The position numbers were made by a program, and so were the translations under genes. A stretch of 64,000 nt of DNA from positions 10,044,001-10,108,000 of the forward strand of contig JAFFJZ010000010.1 in assembly GCA_018340375.1 (NCBI GenBank). Reading direction: 5' to 3'. The number at the start of each line of letters is the position of its first letter. Position 1 is the stretch's first letter. The stretch is from Gonatopus flavifemur. Its lineage: Eukaryota; Arthropoda; Insecta; Hymenoptera; Dryinidae. The notes under the pieces were generated by a model. That model was not told the DNA's origin, ran no database searches, and was given only the letters and a program-made list of their open reading frames with translations. Shown piece by piece: positions 1-9,839 of the stretch.

Positions 1-96
1 TTTCTGTACATTACAATCACATTTCCTGGTGAATCGGACCAGATTTCAAGTTATTGCGACCACGAATGTTTCAACAAGGTCGTTCTTCTGTCAGTG
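1..96. mobile_element. Right half of a CACTGACAG-ended fold-back element
   Basis: The segment ends in TTCTGTCAGTG followed by TA. It closely matches, in reverse complement, the left arm of the element at 27715-27973, and it matches that element's right arm directly. The window edge cuts off the left half. The element is non-coding. An open frame that begins inside it and runs to 329 starts in the repeat arm and has no coding support of its own. Confidence 0.7.
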
Positions 97-98
97 TA

Positions 99-1770
99 AC
101 AGCAAGAAATGTGACACTAAAAGAATTTCATTTGAAAAATTACCAGTATATTTGTGAAATTCCAGTAATTGAGGAACAAATGAGAATCCTTCGAAATATT
201 ACTGTGCAGTTTGTAAAATTTACAGGAAATATCTCTCCAAACTGTTTGAAATGCACTAATTTTTATAGACTGCGTAGTAAGTTTCAAAGAATTTCCACTT
301 GTCTTTCGGTTACTGAAATTCCACAGTAATGTTTACAAGACAATTCTTCTAGTGTACAGCTACGAATTCTCGCTGTAATCATGTTGGTCGTAGCAGCAAA
401 AAGAAATTGGAGTGAAAAAGTGAGTGACTACCTCAGCGAATGCATTTATGCCCGCATGATATTTATGTTGATTCGAATTTTTCGTTCTCCAATTAACCAA
501 ACAACACGATAAAATGCCACTCTTTACACAGCCAGAAGGAAATCAATGTTCCCGTTCAAGTTGAATTCTTCCTCCTTCAAATTCAAAGGGTACGAAAACT
601 TTAGTTGCATCTATACAGGAAAAATGTTGTAAATGATGTTGTTTATGTGGATTTTCAATTCCTCTTCTTAATTTTGAGTTATTTTTAAGGAAATAGCCCT
701 TTTTTCAATCCTCATGATCTCTTCATCATCCTTCCCAGGAGTTTAGAATCGGATCTTTCCGAAATTTTCTTCACTTCAACGATGAATTCCGTCCTCTACA
801 CGGAAAAAAGAAAACAGCAATGGTTACTGTGAATCAGAAATAAAAAATCCCAAAATTTTAATGAAATATATTATATTTGTTTGAGGTTGTACCAATAAAA
901 CCAATGAAAAGTCGAAAATTAAAAAAATGACAGACATGCAACCTTTTGGGGGCGTTTTTTCACGTTTTTTTCGCCCTCTAAAGTGCTATAAAGAGAAAAC
1001 AAAAAGGCGAATGTCATCTCCATTGAGGTTCATCCTCCAATGAATTCGATCAGCTTCCAAATAAAAATAAAACAAGAACGATCCGTTCAGTAGTTTTTGA
1101 GATATCATGGAACCAAACTTGAAAAACATGGTTTCGAGAAAAACGCCTTTGAAGTTTCAGGATACGAGTCCTTCAACTTGGGAAAATTTTTTTCATTCAC
1201 TTCAAAACCCATTCAATGAGTTTCGAATAACTCGAGTTTTTAATTTACTCCCTTTTTAAGAACAAAAATTCGAGAAAATCACCTCATTTCGGAATTTGCT
1301 TGATGAGAACCTTCCCTCAAGTCTAAAACAAAATGTTGATGCGTTTTGTGACATCCCGAAGTCACAAATTACTCACCTGAATCAAGAAATTTCAACCAAT
1401 TTCGTCCCCCCAGTTGTGTTTTAGACTGAGTTTGTCCCAATATGATCCTGAATTTAAAAAACTACCTTTTTCTCTATCTATTTTGTGTTGCGAAATTTTT
1501 TTTAGAACTTTTTTCGCAAAAAAGTGGTGGATCCCTGTGCAGAACATCTAAATAAACAAGTGAAAAAAGCCTGGTGATGATCGGTCCAGTAAATCCGAAG
1601 ATTAACCGTTTGCAAGTTCAATTTCCTGCATGGGAAATTCAAACCGTTGAAAAATACCTCGTTTCGAAGTTTTTTATTGACTTTTCGTTGCCACTTCTCT
1701 ACTTGTTTGTGACGCTTTCTACCATTATTTGCTGCAGAAACATCCCGCATTGTATCAAAACTGAACGATA
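99..1770. other. AT-rich stretch with no recognised gene
   Basis: I see no credible gene here. Open frames are under 95 codons and low in complexity. The part from about 930 to 1500 is slightly richer in GC and could be decayed repeat, but I found no second copy or terminal repeats in the window. Confidence 0.5.
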
Positions 1771-1831
1771 TGTTTTAAGGGGATACTAGCGCCGGGACTT
1801 TAGTCGAAGCTTTTGTTTGAGATTTCTTCAC

Positions 1832-1930
1832 AATACCTGAATATTTTCAAAATATCGCTCTATACAAAACATGTCTTGAATGTCCATAAAAATGCTTCAT
1901 AGAACGATATTTTGAAAATATGGAAGTATT
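1832..1930. repeat. Palindromic repeat, GATACYAGCG family
   Basis: Arms of about 35 bp (1832-1866 and 1895-1930) are inverted copies centred on the core TTTTCAAAATATCG. A terminus-like AAGGGGATACTAGCG lies just left, at about 1779. The same core and terminus occur at 4105-4305, and core-only relatives occur at 44921-45035 and 49663-49760. This makes it a small dispersed inverted-repeat family with no coding capacity. Confidence 0.6.
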
Positions 1931-2263
1931 TTGGAGTGTGTCCTTAAGAAAATGAAATAAACACTTATATAGACTTATACACTGTATATTTATACTGAAT
2001 CCTAGAATAATATTTCCAAAACTGATGCAGATACACTAAAAATTGACTGTTTACGATAGGGTCGATGTTACAGTGTGAATCAACAAATGAATGTTGCGAA
2101 GCTTGTACGTGAACAAATGAAAACTTAAGGATAGGTGATAATCCTCTAATCGAATATGTTGAACATAGCTGCGAATAGAAATTAATTTGTTGATACATTC
2201 AAGTTTATCAGAACGAAGATGGAAATTCCATAATGATTTGTCGACATTGACTCGATTGAATGA

Positions 2264-2514
2264 CACTGAAAAAAAATTTATTCCAGTCAAATAAATATTT
2301 ATTTGTCCTGTACCAAAGAAATATTTATTAGAATCAACAAAATATTCTTTGGAACCAAAATAATTTATCGGAATCAAATAAACCATTAAAACCATCTATT
2401 TAATTCAAATAAATTATTTTGGTTCCAAAGAATATTTTGTTAATTCTAATAAATATTTTTTTGGTACAGGACGAATAAATATTTATTTGACTGGAATAAA
2501 TTTGTTTGTCAGTG
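2264..2514. mobile_element. 251-bp fold-back MITE with GA target duplication
   Basis: The two halves are inverted copies over almost the full length, with a small loop near 2375-2405. The ends read CACTGA and CAGTG and are flanked on both sides by GA, which I read as a 2-bp target-site duplication. The arms are full of ATTTATTTG-type motifs. It is non-coding; minus-strand open frames across it are by-products of the palindrome. It belongs to the CACTGA/CACGGA-ended group found throughout the window. Confidence 0.75.
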
Positions 2515-3320
2515 GACTTATACTTGAATAAATAATCGAAATTTTGGAAAAATGATTCGTGAAAAAATTTGTCTCTAAACAAACGAGGAATCTGTTCTAT
2601 TCTGACAATCTTTCCCTGAAACCAATAATCTTTTTCATAAAGACGTTTCAAACAATTGAATTGTTTTTTAATGAAGAATGAAATACGAATTTCACAGAAA
2701 TAGTTCGACATTCGGAATTTCCACACGAAAAACATAACTCGACGTTGAGAAATCGAACAGATATGATTCGGTCGGTAAACTGTGTAGAAATCACGAAACG
2801 TTTCCGTTGCGTGCTTATAAATAAATCCCTATATTTTTCAAAGTAATAGCTCAATCGACCCGAAATTTTGCAGAAAGTTGGTTCACATACTAGCAGTGAT
2901 GGCCCGGTAGATCACTTGAGGTGATTTACTTAGCACGTGATGAGTAAAATACTAGTTAATTTACATTTTGGGTTTCTTATAGTTTTTTTCACACCAGGAA
3001 ACTCCAGTAGATCCACCAGAAATCACTAGTTTCAGATCAATGATAGCTTTTTAACATAGCAGAAGTAATTTATCGTAATTTACTTAGGGGAACGGCGGGT
3101 GGTATGGCCCGGTAGCCGATATGGCGCACCACGTGTTTCCAAGATCTGTCGATAGGTGGCAGCACTACACACTTTTGGTCACGGAGAGATCGCTTCTGTC
3201 TATCATGTGCAGAAACTTCATTGTTGTCAATACAGTGTGTCAATAATGTGTCGGCGAAACTTTGAGACGTTCTGTACTGAAGTAGGTCAGGTCATAAAAT
3301 AATGTGTCATATAGCATTAA

Positions 3321-3381
3321 CCCCCCCCCCTCCCCCCCCCTCCCCCGACATACACACACACGCACATATATGTATATATAT
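3321..3381. repeat. Poly-C tract followed by CA and TA microsatellite
   Basis: A run of C broken only by two T residues (3321-3346) is followed by short CA-rich and TA-rich dinucleotide runs. It is plain low-complexity sequence inside the nested element. The length may be uncertain in the assembly. Confidence 0.85.
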
Positions 3382-4104
3382 AGAACACGTTTCATGAGTT
3401 TTGAGCGGTAATGTTTGTTCGTTTGGTTTTGAACTAATTTTTTTGCCAAGTGTGCCAAGTGAGGTGAAAAACGTGTGTGAAAAAATTGTCTATAAATAAA
3501 TTGGTCAAAAAATTTTCCACATCCGCATTGCGATCTTCCATTGTTATAAAAAAAAAAAAATTCAAAAACCAGTACGTGTTTGATTTTTTTATAACAAACA
3601 TGTTTTCTATGTATTTTTTTTCCTTAGAATCGATTGGTGGAATCAGTTATACCGAACACTTATTTGAAAAAAAATTGTTCAAACAATTTATAAACAATGT
3701 TTTTATGCGCGCGTTTCACATGAAAATTCGTTTCTTGACGCTATGCCAATGATTAGATTCAACGCCATAACTGCAAAGGATAGACATATGAACTTTGTGC
3801 AGATATTACGGACAAATTATATTATTATTGCGATAGATGTAAATTATCCAGTCCACAGCCTGAGTAAGAGTTGAAAACACCATATTCAATGTTTGAAACA
3901 AATAATTTTGTGTTGGAAAATATGTTCTCGTTTTAATTCACCGGTTTTTGGATGGTGGGCCATACCACCCGACACCGAAAAATTTTTCATAAATTCATCT
4001 ATGAACTAAAATTCTCCCTGATCTTTTATATCACTCATGAAAGTTGTATTCCACGCCGTTGCGACATTCTTTTACTCTGGAGTGATTTTATCTCAGTTTT
4101 TCCT

Positions 4105-4305
4105 TAACGTGATACCAGCGCTATAATTTTTACGGGACAAACTAAAAAATAATGCACGCCATAATTCAAAATATCCCTCTGTACAGCACTTCTCCAGCAG
4201 TTCAAGAAATGCTGTACAGAGAGATATTTTGAATTGATGTGCGTATTTTTTTATGTGGTTCGTCCTGAAAAAATGTTCAAACGCCCAGCCGCTGGTATCC
4301 CCTTA
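4105..4305. mobile_element. Third-level palindromic insertion, GATACCAGCG ends
   Basis: The left end carries GATACCAGCG. The right end carries the inverted copy with CTAAGGGG outside it. Inside are inverted arms sharing GAGATATTTTGAATTGATG and a TGCTGTACAGAGA motif. It lies wholly within the TA-flanked element at 3087-4332, so it inserted last of three. The family recurs at 1832, 44921 and 49663. Confidence 0.6.
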
Positions 4306-4413
4306 GAAAGGCCATACCACCCGCCGTTCCCCTAATCTCTCGCACTGGTGAAAAACCGGTAAAATACCAAAAAAATAGTTTAAGACAGATAATTTGGCAT
4401 CACTGCATATTAG

Positions 4414-5560
4414 CCAACAACTTTGCCGCCGGAATTTGTCTGTAGCTCTTACTTCGTCCATCACTTTTACATTACAAAGCTCGAAAAACATGCTTTTCAC
4501 TTCGAATTAAAAATGTTGCAATTAACCATCAGTTCTTACGAACTTTTCCAACATCATTGTTACTGCTAGAGTCTTACGAATCAGACCGTCTCAAGTTTAT
4601 CTCGGCTCAGTTGGAGAGATTGCTGATTGGCTCAGAAGAAAAATTCAACCAATCACATAATTTTGTTCAAAAGAAAAAAACTTGATACGAACTATGATTT
4701 TAACATTGCGTTAGCAATCCCTACAATTCATCTCTAGCCCTACTCTTCTATCTCAGGCTTTGTCTAGGCATTTTTAACTAATGATACTCGAAATGAGAGT
4801 AACTTCTCCATAAAGCAAACTCCATTGTTACCATGTTCGGGACAAAATTTCAATGTGATTCTTCAGAGTATAAAATAGAAATTTTTTATACAATGATATA
4901 TAAAGCTGGGACCCTTATGAAGGAACTAAGGAATTGGTATTACAACATTGCCATAAAATGTGTCGAACGATTTATTTCTAATCATTTTCAAACCTCTCGT
5001 GACTTCTCGTCTCATCACCAAGGCATCTTTAATCGATGTATCTTCATTGAAGATGTACGTCGCTCCTCAAATTTCCTGTTTTGAATTCCAAGACGTTCAA
5101 ATGCGGCTAAACATTCAAGTAAACGGATGAACGTCGTATTGAAAAAAATTCTCCTACGTGCCTTACCATTTTCATGGAAGACGACACATTTTATTCGTAA
5201 GACACGTATTATATGTCTTACGTCTTACACGAAAACGTTTCATAACACAAGTTTTTGCAACGCAGTAAAGTACAGGATTATCGCACCGACAAGAACTTTA
5301 TCATATGATTCACTGTTTTTGTCTGCAAGTCAAGAATTCAAAGCACCCGAAGGAAAGAATTACCGTTGAAGCAGAACATATTTATTCATCTAGAAGAAAT
5401 CACACAAACTCTCCATTCTTTACGGTTATATTCTTGATTTTGCATTTCATCGAAATCATCTCTATTGTGATATATTCGAATTGGTTGAATAGACTTCGTA
5501 CAGGAAGATATATAATTTCATTTCAGCTACCCATATAAAAATCTTCAGGCTCCGCCAATG
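4414..5560. other. Unannotated AT-rich stretch
   Basis: I see no supported gene or terminal-repeat element. Several overlapping open frames of about 80 codons (4833-5538) have no recognisable motif and lack convincing splice context. Confidence 0.45.
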
Positions 5561-5564
5561 CTGA

Positions 5565-5960
5565 CGACGGAATATAGCTAGACGCAAGGCTGCCAGCCAA
5601 AGCTCGGCAATCTATGTAGGGACAAGGATGGTTGACAATGCTCTAAACATTGTATCAATATGGGAAGTCATAAATCGACTTCGTTGATCCATCATTGATC
5701 ATTGGCTGCGCCACGCTCGGCCCATCCTTCAACCAATATTGCTTGAAGGAAAAAGCATACTCTCAACAGAGGCTCTCTAGGGCTTGGCGGGACACTGCTC
5801 CAAGCATTAGGCAACTCTGAATGACAATGGATTCTCATGTTGCACCAAGCATGAGTCGTAGCTTGGTCCAGCTTGGGCAATAGCTTGGCTCAGCTTGGGC
5901 GATGGCCTCGCTCAGTTTAGGCGTTAGCTTGACTCGACTCGAGTAATAGCTTGGCTAAGA
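5565..5960. repeat. GC-richer degenerate repeat built on AGCTTGG
   Basis: The segment stands out from its AT-rich surroundings. It carries many imperfect copies of AGCTTGGNC/GCCAAGC in both orientations, clearest at 5850-5960. Similar sequence occurs at 6279-6525, 20200-20390 and 21240-21430, the last two inside a fold-back element. It is probably the inner part of a related fold-back element whose ends have decayed. It is not coding. Confidence 0.5.
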
Positions 5961-6278
5961 GTGAAACTTCCTTCTCAAACAGCAAATTACAATAACTCTC
6001 ACCAGAGTGATGCTTGTTTCCTGCGAGTGGCGAACCAAGCATTCAATCAATATATAAGTCTCCTTTGAAGATTCCATGACAGAAATAATTCTTCATCTGT
6101 TTCCAGACCCGCCTACTTCTACGCCAGGACCACCGGGTTTACGTCATTCATCAGTTGAAACTAATCAGAAAAATTACATGTTGAAATTCTCCGACATTCA
6201 TTTCGTTCAATCGAAATGATAGAATGGATTTTTTATTTTATTTTCAATTACAATAAAAAATAAAAGTGACCATTGGCA

Positions 6279-6525
6279 TAAGATGGGCGCAACCCTGCTG
6301 CAAGATTGCTACAGCGTTGGCTCATCCTTGGCGAACAAATTTTTGTATGGTCTGCCATTGACGGCATATGCTATCGCAACCCTGTTTCCAGTGTTGGGTC
6401 TTGATTGTGAAAACAAATGGACTGAGGCTGAAATGATGTTATCATTTCAGAGTTGCGCCGTGCCTGGTAGCCTAGGCTCGGGCCATCTTGGTGAGCCTTG
6501 CGGCAACCTAGCGCCCATGGTCAAT
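6279..6525. repeat. Degenerate inverted repeat with ATGGGCGC ends
   Basis: The left arm begins ATGGGCGCAACC. The right arm ends with an inverted relative, GGTTGC/GGCAACCTAGCGCCCAT. The GC-rich arms share GGCTC and CTTGG motifs with the block at 5565-5960. The 97-codon open frame starting at 6283 runs through both arms and is a by-product of the repeat, not a gene. Confidence 0.5.
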
Positions 6526-6529
6526 TTTT

Positions 6530-8920
6530 ACCTGGCATATATTCATCATTCAATTCATGAACTAAATGGTAAATAAATTCTACGGTATATTTAATATGGC
6601 ATCGGTAATGTTTTTGTTATTGATGAAATTGAATCTCGAGATAAAATGAATGGAACTAGTGGGTTCTTCGAAGGGCGTTATGATTGGAACATGCGTTTCA
6701 TTTTAACATCATGGAGGTTTAAGGGCTCGATTTGTATATTGAGCTTAACCAAAGTTTGCAACGTTCAATACTTAGGGATAATAGAATCTCGTACACGTCG
6801 GTGAAATATCAAGACGCAAACTCGATGTCACAATATCTCGTCATATACTAATTCTATAGAAAGTCGGACGATAGAATATCGTTAAACTGATATAGAGTGT
6901 TTCAATATTCTAATTGGATGATGATGATGACAGTTCCTTTCGTGATGCTGTAGCTGTGATTGAAGTGAGATTACTGTAACTTGATACGAATACGTCATTC
7001 GTTACATTCAATAGAGAGAAATATTTCATCCCCAAGCATTTTGTCATGCGAGGAAACAAATGTTATGTAAAACTTATGGCATTCACTGTTGAATTGATGA
7101 AATTTCCCAATTAGGAATTACTCGAGGGATTCTCTAACTCGTTACGAAGCCATTACGAGAGCTTAGAAAGAACCACTGGAATGCTTTCTGCTAGAATTTT
7201 TACGTAAGAATTACGTATTAGAGGAGAACAAGGGGGAGGGGGTTGATTCGCTCAGTTACAGATTTCTCATGATTCGATATCAACATATTTTCCAATGGAA
7301 TGCAAAGTAGGTGAATTAACGACGGTGAACGAATAGAAGGTGATTATTCAAAAAATAAATATATAATAATGAATTTATAATGGGGCTCGGTCCGAAGAAA
7401 ATAAGAGTGAGAGATCGAGATGAATAATGAATGACCTCGATTTCTACACTCAAGGTCGAGATCTCGCACCATTCATCGATCCTGCGTCATATTATTACCA
7501 GCAAAGAACTACGGTATCCTTTTCATCCTCTCTCTTTCCTTTGGACGATCACCACTGTCGGGAGCCTTTAATTGGAGCACGTCGTTGACGAAGCAAGAAA
7601 CGGCAAATTCTGTCGCTGGTAAAGCGACGAACGAATGCTCATATAAGCGCAAAGTGTCCTCGGAACGTTAAATGAGAGTAAAGTGGAAAAAATCTCGATT
7701 TCTTACGACTTTTCTACGAAAGCGAATAAATTGCTGTCATTGCAAATTTTAATTATGCAGACAAGAAACAAAGAGAAGAAATACTACTACGTGCCTTTCA
7801 AAGGTGCGCGTTAATCTTTGATCCGAAGATTATTTGGGATCAAGTTTACAAATTTATCGAATGTATTCGACATTGCTGCTCATTGAGAATTCCGTGAAGA
7901 GTTACCGAAGAGGATGTTTTTTTTTTCTTTGCTTGCACCGAGTACTACTTTGTTTTATCGGATAATCTGTTCGTTTATAATTGACGATAATTTTTGTTTC
8001 ATATTGAATTTTTTTTTTTACACTGTAATTATTGGAATGATTTCAAATTCAAACGTTCAATCCATTGGATTCATGTAAGTTCGCCACGAAGCATATGCAG
8101 TTTTGAATATTCATTGTTCTCCTCTCGAATGAAAGAGGAATCCACCGAACTGAAAGAAATTATGTATTTTCGTATGTTATCCGTTCCGGGAGAATGATGC
8201 TGGAAGTGAAGGAATGTTTTTAATGAAAATCCACACAAAGGAAAACAAATTCTAGCAATCGTTCCGGGTGAATTTGTGATTGAAGGAAAGTTATTAAGAG
8301 AGTTTTTAGGTTTTGAAAAAAAGTAGTATTGTTATTCTCCCTGTAGTTGTATCCGGGATAACAGAATATATGGAAGATTTGTTTTCTTTTGCTTACTGGA
8401 TATATCATTTTCTTTTGTGGTACACGGGCCGCGCTTATGCACTCAGAAGAAATACAGATACAGATACGTATTTACACGTGGGCAGTGAAATACAACGACA
8501 AAGTGAAAGCAAAAGTTTCATACTTACGAAGTTAACGAAGAACGATGACGATGATAGGCCCCTGGCAAGGTCATTCAATGTCAGGTTCAAGGTTGTCTAA
8601 CGTTACTCACCGAAAAGTGTTTTCATTATGCATATGTGTAAAAGATATATGAAATGATTTTTTTTTTGTTTGCTTCTTAAACGTCCTTAACGCCTACGAA
8701 ATAACATCGTAATCCACTTTCGGTAACCCACAAAACTCGTTTCGTTGATGCTCCAATATTACTTCCTACGTATTTCCATTTTGGATGCAGTCGTAGAAAC
8801 GTGAATGTACAGAATTATTTCACAAGTCTCGTAAGAATTCCCTCATAGTCGTGGATTATATAATACTAAAAGTATGTGAGTTTATTGTGAGTTTCAACTT
8901 ACGGTTTTTGTTTTTTTTTC
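6530..8920. other. AT-rich unannotated stretch
   Basis: No gene or element boundaries are recognised. Open frames at 7994-8197 and 8313-8600 are short and unsupported. A GTAAGT hexamer at about 8075 has no plausible acceptor upstream. Confidence 0.45.
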
Positions 8921-8930
8921 TGTGTTTCAG

Positions 8931-8977
8931 GTGAGCTTTCAAAGGAAATACCGGTGTTCGAAGTGTGTGTATGATTA
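8931..8977 (+). other. Candidate 47-nt exon / recursive splice site
   Basis: A long T-rich tract ends in TGTGTTTCAG at 8930. The next bases are GTGAGC, itself a usable 5' splice site. A second strong donor, GTAAGT, follows 47 nt later. Juxtaposed acceptor and donor with a downstream donor is the layout of a recursive-splicing site with its short exon (established from Drosophila and vertebrates). Read in frame 1 the 47 nt give VSFQRKYRCSKCVYD, which contains a CxxC pair, but this is too short to assign. The assignment is inference from splice signals only. Confidence 0.35.
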
Positions 8978-8984
8978 GTAAGTA

Positions 8985-9590
8985 CGAGAAATTTTGTATC
9001 GATCTAACGTTGAGTGTCAATGTTCAATTTTTAGTAACCAACATTAAGTACTGAAATGATGAGGTCTGATAAAGTTGATACAATATCAATGCTAAATCAA
9101 CATGAATTCAGTTTCGGAAAAGATGAAAATAAACATATTTGAACTGTATTTGAAATTTGGTATTGATTAATTCAGGCTGTCATTTAGAATTCGAAAAGAT
9201 TGAGGATCCTCAAGCGTATCGTAATTTTTTCTCTTTCTTTCCTAACCAAGGAGGATGAATCAATTACCGCTCGAATCCCCTGAATTATAATAACAAAAAG
9301 AATTCTTGAGTTAATTGCATGAGGACGTTTTTGGATCCCAACAAGGATTAAGGGGTGCCTGCAAGGGCCTCGAATCATGCAGTTACCCAAAGATCTTGCG
9401 AATTGACTTCGATTGGAATGATAACGAAAGATTCACACAGCTTGGTGAAAATTCGAGGAGTTGAGACCAAATCCAGCAAAGGATACACTTGGAAAATTCA
9501 AAGCGAGCCAATTTAGAAACTAAAAGAGAATTCGAGTTATTTTATGATCTGCATTTTTAATTCCATTTGAATTTCAGAGTATAGGTGAAA
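8985..9590. other. No recognised feature
   Basis: This is AT-rich sequence between the candidate splice site and the next fold-back element. I see no gene or repeat. Confidence 0.45.
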
Positions 9591-9598
9591 ATTTTTAA

Positions 9599-9837
9599 CA
9601 CGGAGAGAAAAAATTTGCTGACGCAGCAAAATCGAGGTATTATATATAGAATAGCAAACCAATTTTGCTGGGATAGCAAACATGTTTTGCTGCCACAGCT
9701 AAAAACTCGCTGTCACAGCTAACAAGATTGCTGGAACAGCAAATAGTTTGCTGTCACAGCAAAAAATGTGCTGCTCTGGGAAAAGGAACCCAGCAAAAGT
9801 AGATTTCGCTGCCACAGCGAATTCCTTTTTCTCCGTG
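9599..9837. mobile_element. 239-bp CACGGAG fold-back element made of TTTGCTG/CAGCAAA motifs, AA duplication
   Basis: The ends are CACGGAGAGAAAAA and TTTTTCTCCGTG, flanked by AA on both sides. The body is a series of imperfect copies of TTTGCTG-spacer-CAGCAAA in alternating orientation. A near-identical body is present in the element at 20393-20889, and looser relatives occur at 43228-43488 and 43765-44902. The AA flank matters because it shows that the TA seen beside sister elements is target sequence rather than part of the terminal repeat. Short open frames inside are motif by-products. Confidence 0.8.
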
Positions 9838-9839
9838 AA

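Larger units (their letters stand above)
3087..4332. mobile_element. TA-flanked element with GGGGAACGGCGGG terminal repeats, nested in the hAT-like element
   Basis: The left end GGGGAACGGCGGGTGGTATG is repeated as a perfect inverted copy at the right end. Both ends are flanked by TA. A related sub-terminal inverted motif (GGCCATACCACCCG) lies near 3957. The TA duplication and GC-rich ends fit a Tc1/mariner/pogo-type MITE; a TTA/TAA Harbinger reading is an alternative. An AT-rich open frame at 3477-3752 (91 codons) resembles no transposase. It contains a C-rich tract and a further palindrome. Confidence 0.65.
2894..4405. mobile_element. hAT-like non-autonomous element carrying nested insertions
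   Basis: The left end reads CAGTGATGGCC and the right end, in reverse complement, CAGTGATGCC. The flanking octamers are CATACTAG (2886-2893) and CATATTAG (4406-4413), which match at 7 of 8 positions. An 8-bp duplication and a CAG-starting terminal repeat are the signature of hAT elements (family knowledge). No hAT transposase or BED finger is readable, so it is a non-autonomous relic. Most of its length is a second element inserted at 3087-4332. Confidence 0.7.

Noticed and set aside
3178..3192. CACGGAGAGA string resembling a fold-back terminus
   Set aside because: There is no A-rich continuation and no inverted partner nearby; chance match inside another element.
6283..6576. 97-codon plus-strand open frame starting MGATLLQDCYS
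   Set aside because: It runs through both arms of a degenerate inverted repeat and has no protein motif.
9599..9837. Regular short repeats resembling a CRISPR array
   Set aside because: The units are imperfect, alternate in orientation, lack unique spacers, and lie inside a transposon in a eukaryotic genome.
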